DNA from: CAZBWE01 sp964581905
GTDB taxonomy: Bacteria > Planctomycetota > Phycisphaerae > Sedimentisphaerales > Anaerobacaceae
DNA length: 22,238 nt
Direction: 5' to 3'
Assembly (NCBI GenBank): GCA_964581905.1
Contig: CAZOQJ010000029.1
Coordinates: 1-22,238, forward strand
Part shown: in pieces, positions 1 to 6,776 of the stretch
How the letters are laid out: each line of letters begins with the position of its first letter
Numbering within the stretch: the first letter of the stretch is position 1
Position numbers and translations under genes: made by a program
Notes under the pieces: model-generated
Seen by the model: only the letters and a program-made list of their open reading frames with translations
Databases searched by the model: none
Told to the model about the DNA's origin: nothing

Positions 1-508
1 TATTCAATAAAGTCACCAGTAATTCTTCGAGACTGCCTGTGTCACAGATTACCTCGGTTGCCTGCGAAAAATCAGTTAATCTTCTGGCGGCCAAGCGCAT
101 AGCAGGTGCGTGACTGGCATCCGGCTTTCTTACCAATGTTTCGTGCTGAGGTGTCGCCAACCCAGCCTCCACGTCAAAGGTGGTATCGGCATCACTAATC
201 TCTTTCGTTGTCTTAACCTGCTCTTCGGGATCGAACTCGATAGTGAACTCAGCTATACGAATACAATCACCAGCTTTAATTTCTGACTTATGAATTGCTT
301 TATCGTTTAGATAGGTTTTACTCGTTGAGTCCAGGTCCTCTATTATCCATTTACCCTTATCAGTACAAAGAATAACCGCATGCTGCCTTGAAACCATCTT
401 ATCAGGAAGAAGAAACTTATTGTCTGCTGCTCTGCCGATGGATATAGGCCCCTCGGTGAAGTGATATTCTTTGGTACTGCCGTCCTTTTCTTTTAGAATC
501 AAACGCAT
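1..508 (-). CDS. FHA-domain protein (partial, C-terminus beyond the left edge)
   Basis: The reading frame opens with ATG at 508 and stays open to the window edge, giving 169 visible residues. Residues 1-75 form a forkhead-associated domain, a phosphothreonine-binding module. Its hallmarks are visible: GRAADN near residue 27, SRQHA near 44, and DLDSTSKTYLND near 61. An acidic linker follows, then a stretch near residue 150 (DTGSLEELLVTLLN) that resembles the start of a GAF-type sensor domain; that second call is a guess. The gene has its own promoter (551-579) and a GAGGAG ribosome site at 514-519, five bases from the ATG. It is therefore probably a separate unit from the upstream pathway cluster. 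FHA proteins usually act in Ser/Thr kinase signalling; the partner here is unknown. Confidence 0.85.
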   Translation of the reverse strand, partial: MRLILKEKDGSTKEYHFTEGPISIGRAADNKFLLPDKMVSRQHAVILCTDKGKWIIEDLDSTSKTYLNDKAIHKSEIKAGDCIRIAEFTIEFDPEEQVKTTKEISDADTTFDVEAGLATPQHETLVRKPDASHAPAMRLAARRLTDFSQATEVICDTGSLEELLVTLLN

Positions 509-550
509 GTCTTCTCCTCAAAGCTCGTATATCTAATTTGCTTTATTTTA

Positions 551-579
551 ATTATCCAGCATCTATCATAATTTGTCAA
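551..579 (-). promoter_or_regulatory. Sigma-70 type promoter for the FHA gene
   Basis: On the minus strand a perfect -35 box TTGACA (574-579) is separated by exactly 17 bp from GATAAT (551-556), which matches five of six -10 consensus bases. Transcription would start near 544 and leave a leader of about 36 nt before the ATG at 508. It lies in the 202-bp gap after metF, where I see no convincing rho-independent terminator. Confidence 0.8.
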
Positions 580-675
580 GCAAATCCCGCCAAAATTTTT
601 AGATGTCCAATATCTGCCCAAAAAGATAAAATGTATGGTTAAAGACTGCTATAAGGACCTAAATAAGATATGAAT

Positions 676-696
676 CCACGGACATTGACCACAGAC
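676..696. repeat. Degenerate 7-bp repeat array, three units
   Basis: Three units read on the plus strand as ccacgga, cattgac and cacagac, just downstream of the metF stop codon. The match between units is loose. The site is listed because the same 7-bp period recurs at other junctions of this cluster (2774-2837, 13284-13311, 15233-15270, 18931-18972). Taken alone it would not be convincing. Confidence 0.4.
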
Positions 697-710
697 TTAG
701 GTTTTGGCCA

Positions 711-1586
711 TTATAACCCGGCCATTTCCAAAACCGTGGAGATATGCCGCTCCCACCCCAAAGACATAATATGAATCCCCTCAGACAAATCTCTCAACTG
801 TTTAATCAGGCGGGCAGAGATTTCCAGGCTCTTTTCGACTCTTTTTTCTTTGCCCACACCGGCCAACTCACTGATAATCTCGTCAGGTACATGAATTCCT
901 GCGACATTTGCATTCATAAATTTCGCCATAGCCGGTGATTTTAAAAATACGATTCCAACCATAACCGGCACCTTCAGATGTTTCACGCTTTTCATAAAGC
1001 TGGCAAATTTATCCACCTCATAAACTGCCTGGGTCTGGAAGAATTGCGCCCCGGCTTCAACCTTCTTCTCCATCTTTATAATTTGTGGTTCCAGCGGGTC
1101 TGCACCCGGGTTCACTACCGCACCCAAACAAAACTCCGGCGGTCGACCTTCCAAATCATTTCCCGCCATATCTTTCCCAGCCATTAATCCCTTAACCGCG
1201 GCAAGCAACTGTACCGAATCCAAATCAAACACCGGCATCGCCTCAGGGTGGTCACCCAATTTTGTATGGTCACCTGTAAGACACAATAGATTCTCAATGC
1301 CTAAAACTGCGGCACTTAACACATCCGACTGCAAAGCCAAACGATTCCTGTCTCTGCAAGTCAACTGCATAACAGGCTCAAGGTTCCTATCCCTCAAAAG
1401 ACGGCAAGTTGCTAATGAGCCAACTTTCATTACGGAGCTTTGCAAATCAGTAACATTGAAGGCATCGACCTTGCCCCGCAAGGGCTCTAATTCATCCAAC
1501 AGCTTTTCTAACTCTATTCCTTTTGGTGGTCCGACTTCACAAGTGATTACGAATTCACCTTGCTCAAAACGCTTACTAAGCTTCAT
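711..1586 (-). CDS. metF: Methylenetetrahydrofolate reductase
   Basis: This 291-residue protein is the catalytic MetF barrel, which reduces 5,10-methylene-THF to 5-methyl-THF, the last step of the methyl branch before AcsE. Visible family landmarks are the glutamate in CEVGPPKG (Glu17), LTGDHT near residue 103, GAVVNPGADP near 155 and GAQFFQTQAVY near 179, in the order expected for the FAD- and folate-binding TIM barrel. The length matches bacterial MetF. The ATG at 1586 has a strong GGAGG site at 1597-1601. It follows metV by 41 nt and is the last gene of the cluster. The electron donor is not evident; in acetogens MetF works with MetV and differing partner modules. Confidence 0.95.
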   Translation of the reverse strand: MKLSKRFEQGEFVITCEVGPPKGIELEKLLDELEPLRGKVDAFNVTDLQSSVMKVGSLATCRLLRDRNLEPVMQLTCRDRNRLALQSDVLSAAVLGIENLLCLTGDHTKLGDHPEAMPVFDLDSVQLLAAVKGLMAGKDMAGNDLEGRPPEFCLGAVVNPGADPLEPQIIKMEKKVEAGAQFFQTQAVYEVDKFASFMKSVKHLKVPVMVGIVFLKSPAMAKFMNANVAGIHVPDEIISELAGVGKEKRVEKSLEISARLIKQLRDLSEGIHIMSLGWERHISTVLEMAGL

Positions 1587-1627
1587 ATCTCAAATACCTC
1601 CATAACTATCCCAGATTAGATTCGGCT

Positions 1628-2311
1628 TTAATCCGCCTTCGGCGGATAAATCTCTATGTTATAAAAGGACGTATTACGCAGATGGCTTGATGGTAGCATC
1701 TTACTGTGGTCGCGGGGCTTGCGAATTTTTCCAAAGTTCTCCAATCGCCCAACCTTACGTAGCCGCTCATAAATTAACTGCCAGCCGCAATCCTTCTCAG
1801 AGTCAACCTCACACTTTCCATCCTTAGCACCACCACAAGGCCCATTAAGCAATCCCTTGGCACAAAAAGTAATTGGGCAGATACCTCCGGTATAATCCAG
1901 GGCGCAGTCTCCGCATGCCTGACAACGTTCCTCAGATGGCCAAAGACCCTGCAATCCTCCCAGAGATACTGTATTTGCTGCGGGATGCACAACCTTATCC
2001 ACCACCTTTGAAACCGCCTGGACACCAATCCCGCAACTAAGTACCATGATGGAATCCGCTTGTTTGACCTTATCCATCTCTCTGGCAAGCCGTGTGGCCA
2101 CCAATACTTTATTGCAGATAAAATCCACCAGAGCTGTGCCTGTAACATTTTTGCCTGCTTTTTCCAGTTCCGCTTTCATTGCTGATAGTGCCTTCTGCCC
2201 ACCGGTTTCGCAGACTTCAGCACAGCCGTTACAAACCAGCAAAAAAATATTCTTTTCTTTGCCAAGCGAATTTAGCACTTCATCTATCGGTTTATTTTCT
2301 GTGAACAGCAT
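1628..2311 (-). CDS. metV: MetV-type zinc/iron-sulfur partner of methylenetetrahydrofolate reductase
   Basis: The 227-residue protein matches the MetF-associated C-terminal domain family (MetV), which in acetogens forms a complex with MetF and delivers electrons to it. It is very cysteine-rich: C27, C30 and C34 near the N-terminus, then C130, C133, C136, C145, C150, C159, C167 and C175, with the typical CQACGDCALDY and GPCGG segments. These suggest metal or Fe-S binding. The ATG at 2311 overlaps the end of the protease gene by 20 nt and has an AAAGGA site in front. The last five residues (PPKAD) and the stop are encoded by or abut a perfect palindrome at 1631-1647, so the tail may be a recent extension. 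Confidence 0.9.
   Translation of the reverse strand: MLFTENKPIDEVLNSLGKEKNIFLLVCNGCAEVCETGGQKALSAMKAELEKAGKNVTGTALVDFICNKVLVATRLAREMDKVKQADSIMVLSCGIGVQAVSKVVDKVVHPAANTVSLGGLQGLWPSEERCQACGDCALDYTGGICPITFCAKGLLNGPCGGAKDGKCEVDSEKDCGWQLIYERLRKVGRLENFGKIRKPRDHSKMLPSSHLRNTSFYNIEIYPPKAD
1631..1647. repeat. Perfect inverted repeat at the 3' end of metV
   Basis: atccgcc (1631-1637) and ggcggat (1641-1647) form a 7-bp GC-rich stem with a 3-nt loop. It encodes the last residues of MetV and abuts its TAA (1628-1630). No U-tract follows on the transcript, so a terminator is unlikely. A 3' stem-loop or a short mobile palindrome is more likely. Confidence 0.7.
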
Positions 2312-2840
2312 CTTCTATTTCCTTTAGTACCATATCAATAATTTCAGCCAGCTTATGTTCCAGTTTATCTGATAATTCCAACCCACAATCCATCGTTTCA
2401 GGCTCTACGCCAATAATTACAATTTCCTTTGGTGCATAATCAATTTTCCTGACAGCAGCAAGGGCATCAACCAAACCCGCTTGATGCAGACTAATCTTGT
2501 TGCCACAACTGAAAATCTGCTCTAATTTGTCATATTCTTCGAGCTTGAGCTGTGCCTTGTAAATAGTTCCTGCCTCTTTGCCGGTTCTTAACGCATCGAT
2601 AACCACAAGTCTCTCTATATCCTGCGCCAATAACAGGACGTCCAAAGCAGCAGTCCCGCCGTCAATGACCTCCACGTTACAAGGCAAAACCATCCGCTGC
2701 ATCTTTTGGGCAACATGGACGCCTATCCCTTCGTCTCTAAGCAGAATATTGCCAAGCCCAAGAACCAAAATCTTCGCTGCTCGCTGCTCACTGCTGCACG
2801 CTTGTCGAGTATCGAGTATCGAGTATCGAGTATCGAGCAT
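2292..2840 (-). CDS. [NiFe] hydrogenase maturation endopeptidase (HyaD/HycI family)
   Basis: This protease trims the C-terminus of the hydrogenase large subunit after nickel insertion. The core starts KILVLGLGNILLRDEGIG and carries the expected nickel-sensing acids and histidine: Glu37 (RDEGIG), Asp82 (VIDAL) and His119 (SLHQAG), numbered from the chosen start. I place the start at the ATG at 2838-2840, one base after the large-subunit TGA. A longer frame up to 2945 would only overlap the large subunit. No other in-frame ATG or GTG lies between this ATG and the conserved core. As a result residues 2-22 are translated from a 7-bp repeat array and include an imperfect 7-residue repeat (LDTRYSI, LDTRQAC). 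Total length is 182 residues. Substrate: almost certainly the adjacent large subunit. Confidence 0.9.
   Translation of the reverse strand: MLDTRYSILDTRQACSSEQRAAKILVLGLGNILLRDEGIGVHVAQKMQRMVLPCNVEVIDGGTAALDVLLLAQDIERLVVIDALRTGKEAGTIYKAQLKLEEYDKLEQIFSCGNKISLHQAGLVDALAAVRKIDYAPKEIVIIGVEPETMDCGLELSDKLEHKLAEIIDMVLKEIEDAVHRK
2774..2837. repeat. 7-bp tandem repeat array inside the hydrogenase protease gene
   Basis: On the plus strand, TCGAGTA is repeated 4.7 times (2805-2837). It is preceded by a second set of 7-bp units, tcgctgc, tcgctgc, tcactgc and tgcacgc (2774-2801). The array lies exactly between the large-subunit stop and the conserved core of the protease, as the intergenic arrays do at other junctions, but here it is in frame and translated. 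Confidence 0.9.
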
Positions 2841-2841
2841 A

Positions 2842-4326
2842 TCAAACAATCCTGAAAATCCCTGATTCATTTCCTCTTGCATCGAGTAGATGCACCGAGC
2901 AGGCCAGACAAGGGTCAAACGACCGCACAATTCGTACAAGCTCAAATGGATTATCTTTATCCTTCACCTTAGTACCCATCATTGCCTGCTCCAACGCTCC
3001 TGGTTGGTCTCTATCATCTTTCGGAGAAGCATTCCAGGCCGTAGGCGTAATAACCTGGTACCGCTGGACTGTCTTATCCTTGATAGTCATCCAATGCCCC
3101 AACGCACCTCTGGGAGCTTCGGTTAAACCTGTACCTTCACTCTGCTCAGGAATCTCGGCCTGAACAATCGACGGTTCATCAGGCTTTAGCTGCATTAACC
3201 ATCCAACCATAGCATCAGCAACAAGCTTTGACTCTAAAGCCCTTGCTGCATGCCGACCAAGTACTGAATAAAGAACATCAACCCCGGCATCAAACTGGCT
3301 GAGCACCGAATCAACTAATTCTTTTACTTCTGCATCACCCTGCACATAATTATTCACCATCCGTGCTAAAGGCCCAAGCTCACAGACCTCACCTTTATAC
3401 CGAGGAGACTTAATAAATGAATAGCCCTGTGTCTTTTTCGGCTGCGGTTTTGTTTCGCCCTTTGCAGGGTTCTTGCCGGATTCCGAATCCGCATACCAGG
3501 AATGCTTCAAATCCTCTGTGATATTCTCTTTGACAAAATCCGTAGCTTTCAAATCCTCATAAACAACACCTGCCTTAAACAGCTTACCCGTCGGCAAATC
3601 AAAACCGCCGTAAGCAACAAGTCTCTTACAGCCTTTGCCAATCTCAAAATAGTCACTGTACGCCTTTGCTACAGCTATCACATCTGGGATGTAGCTATTG
3701 TCAACAAAGTCTCTTATTTCATTCAATCGCCACAGAAAATTGGCTATTTTGTCCTCGGTGGGTTTTTCGGTAACTCCGCCGGGTACGATGCCGACATTAT
3801 GCGGCATCTTTCCGCCGAAAATCGAAAGCATCTCCTGGCATTTGCGTCTGATATCCAGCGCCTTGATGTAATGATTGACCAACTCAGCATTTGCACCACC
3901 ACTCACGCGATAATCACCCTCATAACGCGGCACAAAAGGCGACAAATCACCCACGACACCGGCTGCATCAACATAATCCAATGCTGCCAGATGATAAAAA
4001 TGAAGGATATGAGATTGGAGGAAATTGGAGCCTAAAATCAGAGCCCGGAGAATCTGGCCATTATTGGGAACCTTGCCATTCAAACCGAACGCATCATCGA
4101 GACACAAAGCCGATGCAGTTGCATGGGCGGTCGGGCACACGCCGCATATTCGCTGCGTCAAACGATTGGCGTCACGAGGGTCTCTGCCCTGAAGAATTAT
4201 CTCAAAACCGCGAAAGAGCGTGCCGGCACTTTTTGCCTCCTTTACTACGCCATCTTCGATTATTACCTCGATAGCCAGATGACCTTCTATTCTCGTTATT
4301 GGGTCGATTTTTATTTTTGTGCTCAT
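2842..4326 (-). CDS. [NiFe] hydrogenase large (catalytic) subunit
   Basis: The 494-residue protein holds the NiFe(CN)2CO active site that splits or makes H2. The N-terminal metal motif is RICGVC (C61, C64) with His68, and the C-terminal motif is DPCLACSVH. Processing after His479 would remove a 15-residue tail, matching the protease gene next door. It starts with ATG at 4326, overlapping the small-subunit stop as ATGA, so the two subunits are translationally coupled. The sequence looks like an uptake-type (group 1-like) enzyme, but I cannot assign the subgroup. No membrane anchor, cytochrome b or heterodisulfide-reductase-type partner is encoded nearby. Confidence 0.95.
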   Translation of the reverse strand: MSTKIKIDPITRIEGHLAIEVIIEDGVVKEAKSAGTLFRGFEIILQGRDPRDANRLTQRICGVCPTAHATASALCLDDAFGLNGKVPNNGQILRALILGSNFLQSHILHFYHLAALDYVDAAGVVGDLSPFVPRYEGDYRVSGGANAELVNHYIKALDIRRKCQEMLSIFGGKMPHNVGIVPGGVTEKPTEDKIANFLWRLNEIRDFVDNSYIPDVIAVAKAYSDYFEIGKGCKRLVAYGGFDLPTGKLFKAGVVYEDLKATDFVKENITEDLKHSWYADSESGKNPAKGETKPQPKKTQGYSFIKSPRYKGEVCELGPLARMVNNYVQGDAEVKELVDSVLSQFDAGVDVLYSVLGRHAARALESKLVADAMVGWLMQLKPDEPSIVQAEIPEQSEGTGLTEAPRGALGHWMTIKDKTVQRYQVITPTAWNASPKDDRDQPGALEQAMMGTKVKDKDNPFELVRIVRSFDPCLACSVHLLDARGNESGIFRIV

Positions 4327-5177
4327 TGCAGCTTCCCATAGGTAATTTTTTCGTACATCGGTGACGTACCATCCGGAAACTCCGGCTCAACACACGCCAG
4401 ACACGGCGAGCCGGCCTTGACACACCAACTCACACCATTATTCCACTGCCTCAAAGGACAATCGGCATTGGTATAATGGCCTTTGCATCCTAATTTATAG
4501 AGGCAGCCTGGGTCGCCCAGTTTTTCAGCGAATTTACCCTTATCGAAGTCTGCGCGTCTGGGACAGTTTTCGTGAATCAACTGACCATAGAAAAGTTTTG
4601 GTCGTGCCAGTTCATCTAAATCAAGGGCCTGGACTCCCGAAAAAAGTATTACAGATATTGTACCCGTAAACCAGTCGGGATGCGGAGGACAACCAGGAAC
4701 ATTGACAACCGGCGTCTCGATACCTTTTTCATTAAATATCACTTGGACACCCTTACACAAAGTGGGATTGGGCTTCGCCGCCGGTATTCCGCCATAAGCA
4801 GCACAGGTGCCGAGGGCAACTGTAAGTAGAGCATTTCGTCCAAGTTCTTCAACACCCTGTTGAACAGTCAAATGCTTGCCGCCCTCTTCACCAACACTGC
4901 CGTATATGCCACCTTCAGCCGTTGGAATTGCCCCTTCAACAACCAATATGTAGCCGCCCTTTCTGTTTTTTTCGGTGTCCTTCAAAACCTTAATGACCGG
5001 CTCTCCCTGACCTGCCATTATTGTTGCATGGAACAACAAGCTAAGCTGCTGGCCGGGTACAAGCTCATCCAGCAAAAGATTTTGAATCCTGGGGCTTACT
5101 GCATTTAAAACAGATATAGAGCAGCCCGTACAACCTGCCCCCTGCAACCAAATCACCGGATATTTCTTAGTATCCAT
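4323..5177 (-). CDS. [NiFe] hydrogenase small (Fe-S electron transfer) subunit
   Basis: This 284-residue subunit carries the Fe-S relay. Proximal cluster ligands are C16, C19, C125 and C163 (GCTGCS, GTCAAYGG, VPGCPPHP). The distal set is H202, C205, C225 and C231. The medial set is C240, C252, C259 and C262. The extra proximal cysteines of oxygen-tolerant enzymes are absent (GCTGCS, not GCTCCS). There is no Tat signal peptide, so the enzyme should stay in the cytoplasm. I chose ATG 5177 over a TTG at 5219: it sits behind a purine-rich GGAAAGGAAGGAG and gives the usual start a few residues before the GCTGC motif. The gene lies 38 nt after folD. Confidence 0.93.
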   Translation of the reverse strand: MDTKKYPVIWLQGAGCTGCSISVLNAVSPRIQNLLLDELVPGQQLSLLFHATIMAGQGEPVIKVLKDTEKNRKGGYILVVEGAIPTAEGGIYGSVGEEGGKHLTVQQGVEELGRNALLTVALGTCAAYGGIPAAKPNPTLCKGVQVIFNEKGIETPVVNVPGCPPHPDWFTGTISVILFSGVQALDLDELARPKLFYGQLIHENCPRRADFDKGKFAEKLGDPGCLYKLGCKGHYTNADCPLRQWNNGVSWCVKAGSPCLACVEPEFPDGTSPMYEKITYGKLQ

Positions 5178-5190
5178 CTCCTTCCTTTCC
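5178..5190 (-). promoter_or_regulatory. Ribosome binding site fixing the hydrogenase small-subunit start
   Basis: GGAAAGGAAGGAG directly precedes the ATG at 5177; AAAGGA (5183-5188) lies five bases away. The competing TTG at 5219, inside the folD stop region, would add 14 residues that look unrelated to the family. Confidence 0.7.
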
Positions 5191-5215
5191 GTGTATGGTC
5201 TTTTTTGGATATCTA

Positions 5216-6139
5216 TCAATTGCCGGATGAAATACCAGCAACTCTTTTGGCTGATTCGACCGTGTTATAAAGCAGCATCGTTGTTGTCATCGGGCCTACC
5301 CCCCCCGGTACGGGCGTTATGAAACTGGCTTTTTCCTTTATTGCCTCAAAATCCACATCACCAACGGTTTTTTTCTTCGGTTTGCCCTTTTCATTCAGCA
5401 CAGGATTGCCTTTTTCATCAGTAACAGGAACACGGTTTATACCAATATCAATCACGATAACACCTTCTTTTACCATATCTGCTTGAATAAGCCCCGGCTT
5501 ACCCACGGCAACAAGCACGATATCTGCCCTTTTAGTATGAAAGGCAAGGTCCTTTGTTGCTACATGGCAAACAGTAACAGTGGGAGATTCCATTTGAGAC
5601 GAGAGTAACATCAAAGCAAGTGGCTTGCCTACAATCTCTGAATGTCCTACTACAACCACCTCTTTGCCTTTAAGCTCTACGCCGCTCGATTTAAGTAGCT
5701 CAACTGCCCCCCGAGCTGTGCAAGGCGATAGCCCCATCTCGCCATAAACGAGCCGGCCCATATTAGCCGGGTGCATACCCTCAACATCTTTATCTGGCGC
5801 AATCTTTACCTGTACCTGCCGGGCATCTATTCCTTCAGGAAGGGGCATCATCAGAAGTATGCCGGTAACCGAACCATCCCCGTTTAGCTGTTCTATGAAA
5901 TCCAAAAGCTCCTGCTGAGTGGTCGATTCGGCTAACTGCTTTACTTCGTATTCAAGGCCTATCTCATCAAAGGCCTTCTGCTGCTGCTTAAGATACACCC
6001 GGGCTGCCGGGCTCTCGCCTACCTGAACCGCTACCAGATGCGGCGAAACCCCCTTGGATTTCAAATCTTCCACATCCCTTTTTAGCTGCTCTTTAATTTT
6101 GGAAGCTAACTCTTCTCCCTGTAATAAAATTGCTGTCAT
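5216..6139 (-). CDS. folD: Methylenetetrahydrofolate dehydrogenase, FolD family (cyclohydrolase site altered)
   Basis: The 307-residue protein has all FolD landmarks: GESPAARVYLKQQQK, PLPEGID, KDVEGMHPANMG, a GHSEIVGKPLA dinucleotide-binding turn, and PGGVGPMTT near the C-terminus. It interconverts methenyl-THF and methylene-THF with NAD(P)H. Aligned by eye to E. coli and human FolD, the catalytic Lys is Gln53, the conserved Gln of LVQLP is Met97, and the second Asp of KDVDG is Glu120. These three support the cyclohydrolase reaction in the family, so I infer a dehydrogenase-only enzyme. An insert near residues 225-240 is rich in Lys, Gly and Asn. The ATG at 6139 overlaps the fchA stop (ATGA) and has AAAGGAG nine bases upstream. 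Confidence 0.93.
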   Translation of the reverse strand: MTAILLQGEELASKIKEQLKRDVEDLKSKGVSPHLVAVQVGESPAARVYLKQQQKAFDEIGLEYEVKQLAESTTQQELLDFIEQLNGDGSVTGILLMMPLPEGIDARQVQVKIAPDKDVEGMHPANMGRLVYGEMGLSPCTARGAVELLKSSGVELKGKEVVVVGHSEIVGKPLALMLLSSQMESPTVTVCHVATKDLAFHTKRADIVLVAVGKPGLIQADMVKEGVIVIDIGINRVPVTDEKGNPVLNEKGKPKKKTVGDVDFEAIKEKASFITPVPGGVGPMTTTMLLYNTVESAKRVAGISSGN

Positions 6140-6762
6140 CGAATCTTCTCCTTTGTCTGACTAACGATTTTCTCTCTGGTTATCTGGATTTGTTTTCCCT
6201 TGGATGACAATTCATCCCTGATTTTACTGACCATATCCGGGTCTTTAATTCCGGATAGATTTATTTCAACATTTAAAACAGCCGAAGCAAAACCGCCGGC
6301 AATAAGCTCAGCAGCCACTCCCACGTCACTTATCAGATTGACGTTGCCTTTTTCCAGAAGCGGCTCGCACAAACCAATGGCTCCAGACAAATTCCCGCAG
6401 ATTGCCAAAGGTACTGACATAGCTTGCTTCAGGGCCGCCTGAATAGCTTCGCTTCTTGCTGTTTTTTCTTCCTCACTTTCCTTGGGCATTTTATAAGCGG
6501 CAGAGACTTCCTTGTACGCAACTACGTCCTCATCAATTAACCTTTGTAACTCTGCACGGAACTTTTCAGCCGATGATAAAATCTCTTGCACTTCGGCCTC
6601 AACATCCTTGTATTTATCTTTACCTACCGTGAAATTTGCTACCATACTAAGCAGGCTCACACCAAGAGCACCTGCCGCCGCGGCTGCACTTCCACCACCA
6701 GGGGCTGCTTTCTTACCTGCCAGGTCGTCCATATACTGTTTGAATTGGCCCTCAAAGTACAT
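6136..6762 (-). CDS. fchA: Methenyltetrahydrofolate cyclohydrolase (FchA / cyclodeaminase family)
   Basis: This 208-residue protein belongs to the formiminotransferase-cyclodeaminase family, used by acetogens as a stand-alone cyclohydrolase converting formyl-THF to methenyl-THF. The family signature PGGGSAAAAAGALG begins at residue 21, and the rest matches the all-helical fold. I prefer the ATG at 6762 because GGTGAG precedes it at good spacing; the ATG at 6774 has no visible ribosome site and would add four residues. It overlaps folD by four bases, and the two proteins catalyse consecutive steps. The altered active site of the adjacent FolD suggests this enzyme is the essential cyclohydrolase here. 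Confidence 0.9.
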   Translation of the reverse strand: MYFEGQFKQYMDDLAGKKAAPGGGSAAAAAGALGVSLLSMVANFTVGKDKYKDVEAEVQEILSSAEKFRAELQRLIDEDVVAYKEVSAAYKMPKESEEEKTARSEAIQAALKQAMSVPLAICGNLSGAIGLCEPLLEKGNVNLISDVGVAAELIAGGFASAVLNVEINLSGIKDPDMVSKIRDELSSKGKQIQITREKIVSQTKEKIR

Positions 6763-6776
6763 AATTCTCACCATGT

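Noticed and set aside
1774..2148. 124-codon open frame on the minus strand in another frame
   Set aside because: Nested inside metV in a different frame, with a tryptophan- and arginine-rich translation typical of out-of-frame reading.
2805..2837. Possible CRISPR-like array
   Set aside because: Units are 7 bp, contiguous and without spacers; it is a simple tandem repeat.
2841..2945. Longer start of the hydrogenase protease at 2945
   Set aside because: It would overlap the conserved C-terminus of the large subunit by about 100 nt; the ATG right after the large-subunit stop is the simpler start.
4323..5219. Tat signal peptide on the hydrogenase small subunit
   Set aside because: Even the longest frame has no twin-arginine motif or hydrophobic stretch before the GCTGC motif.
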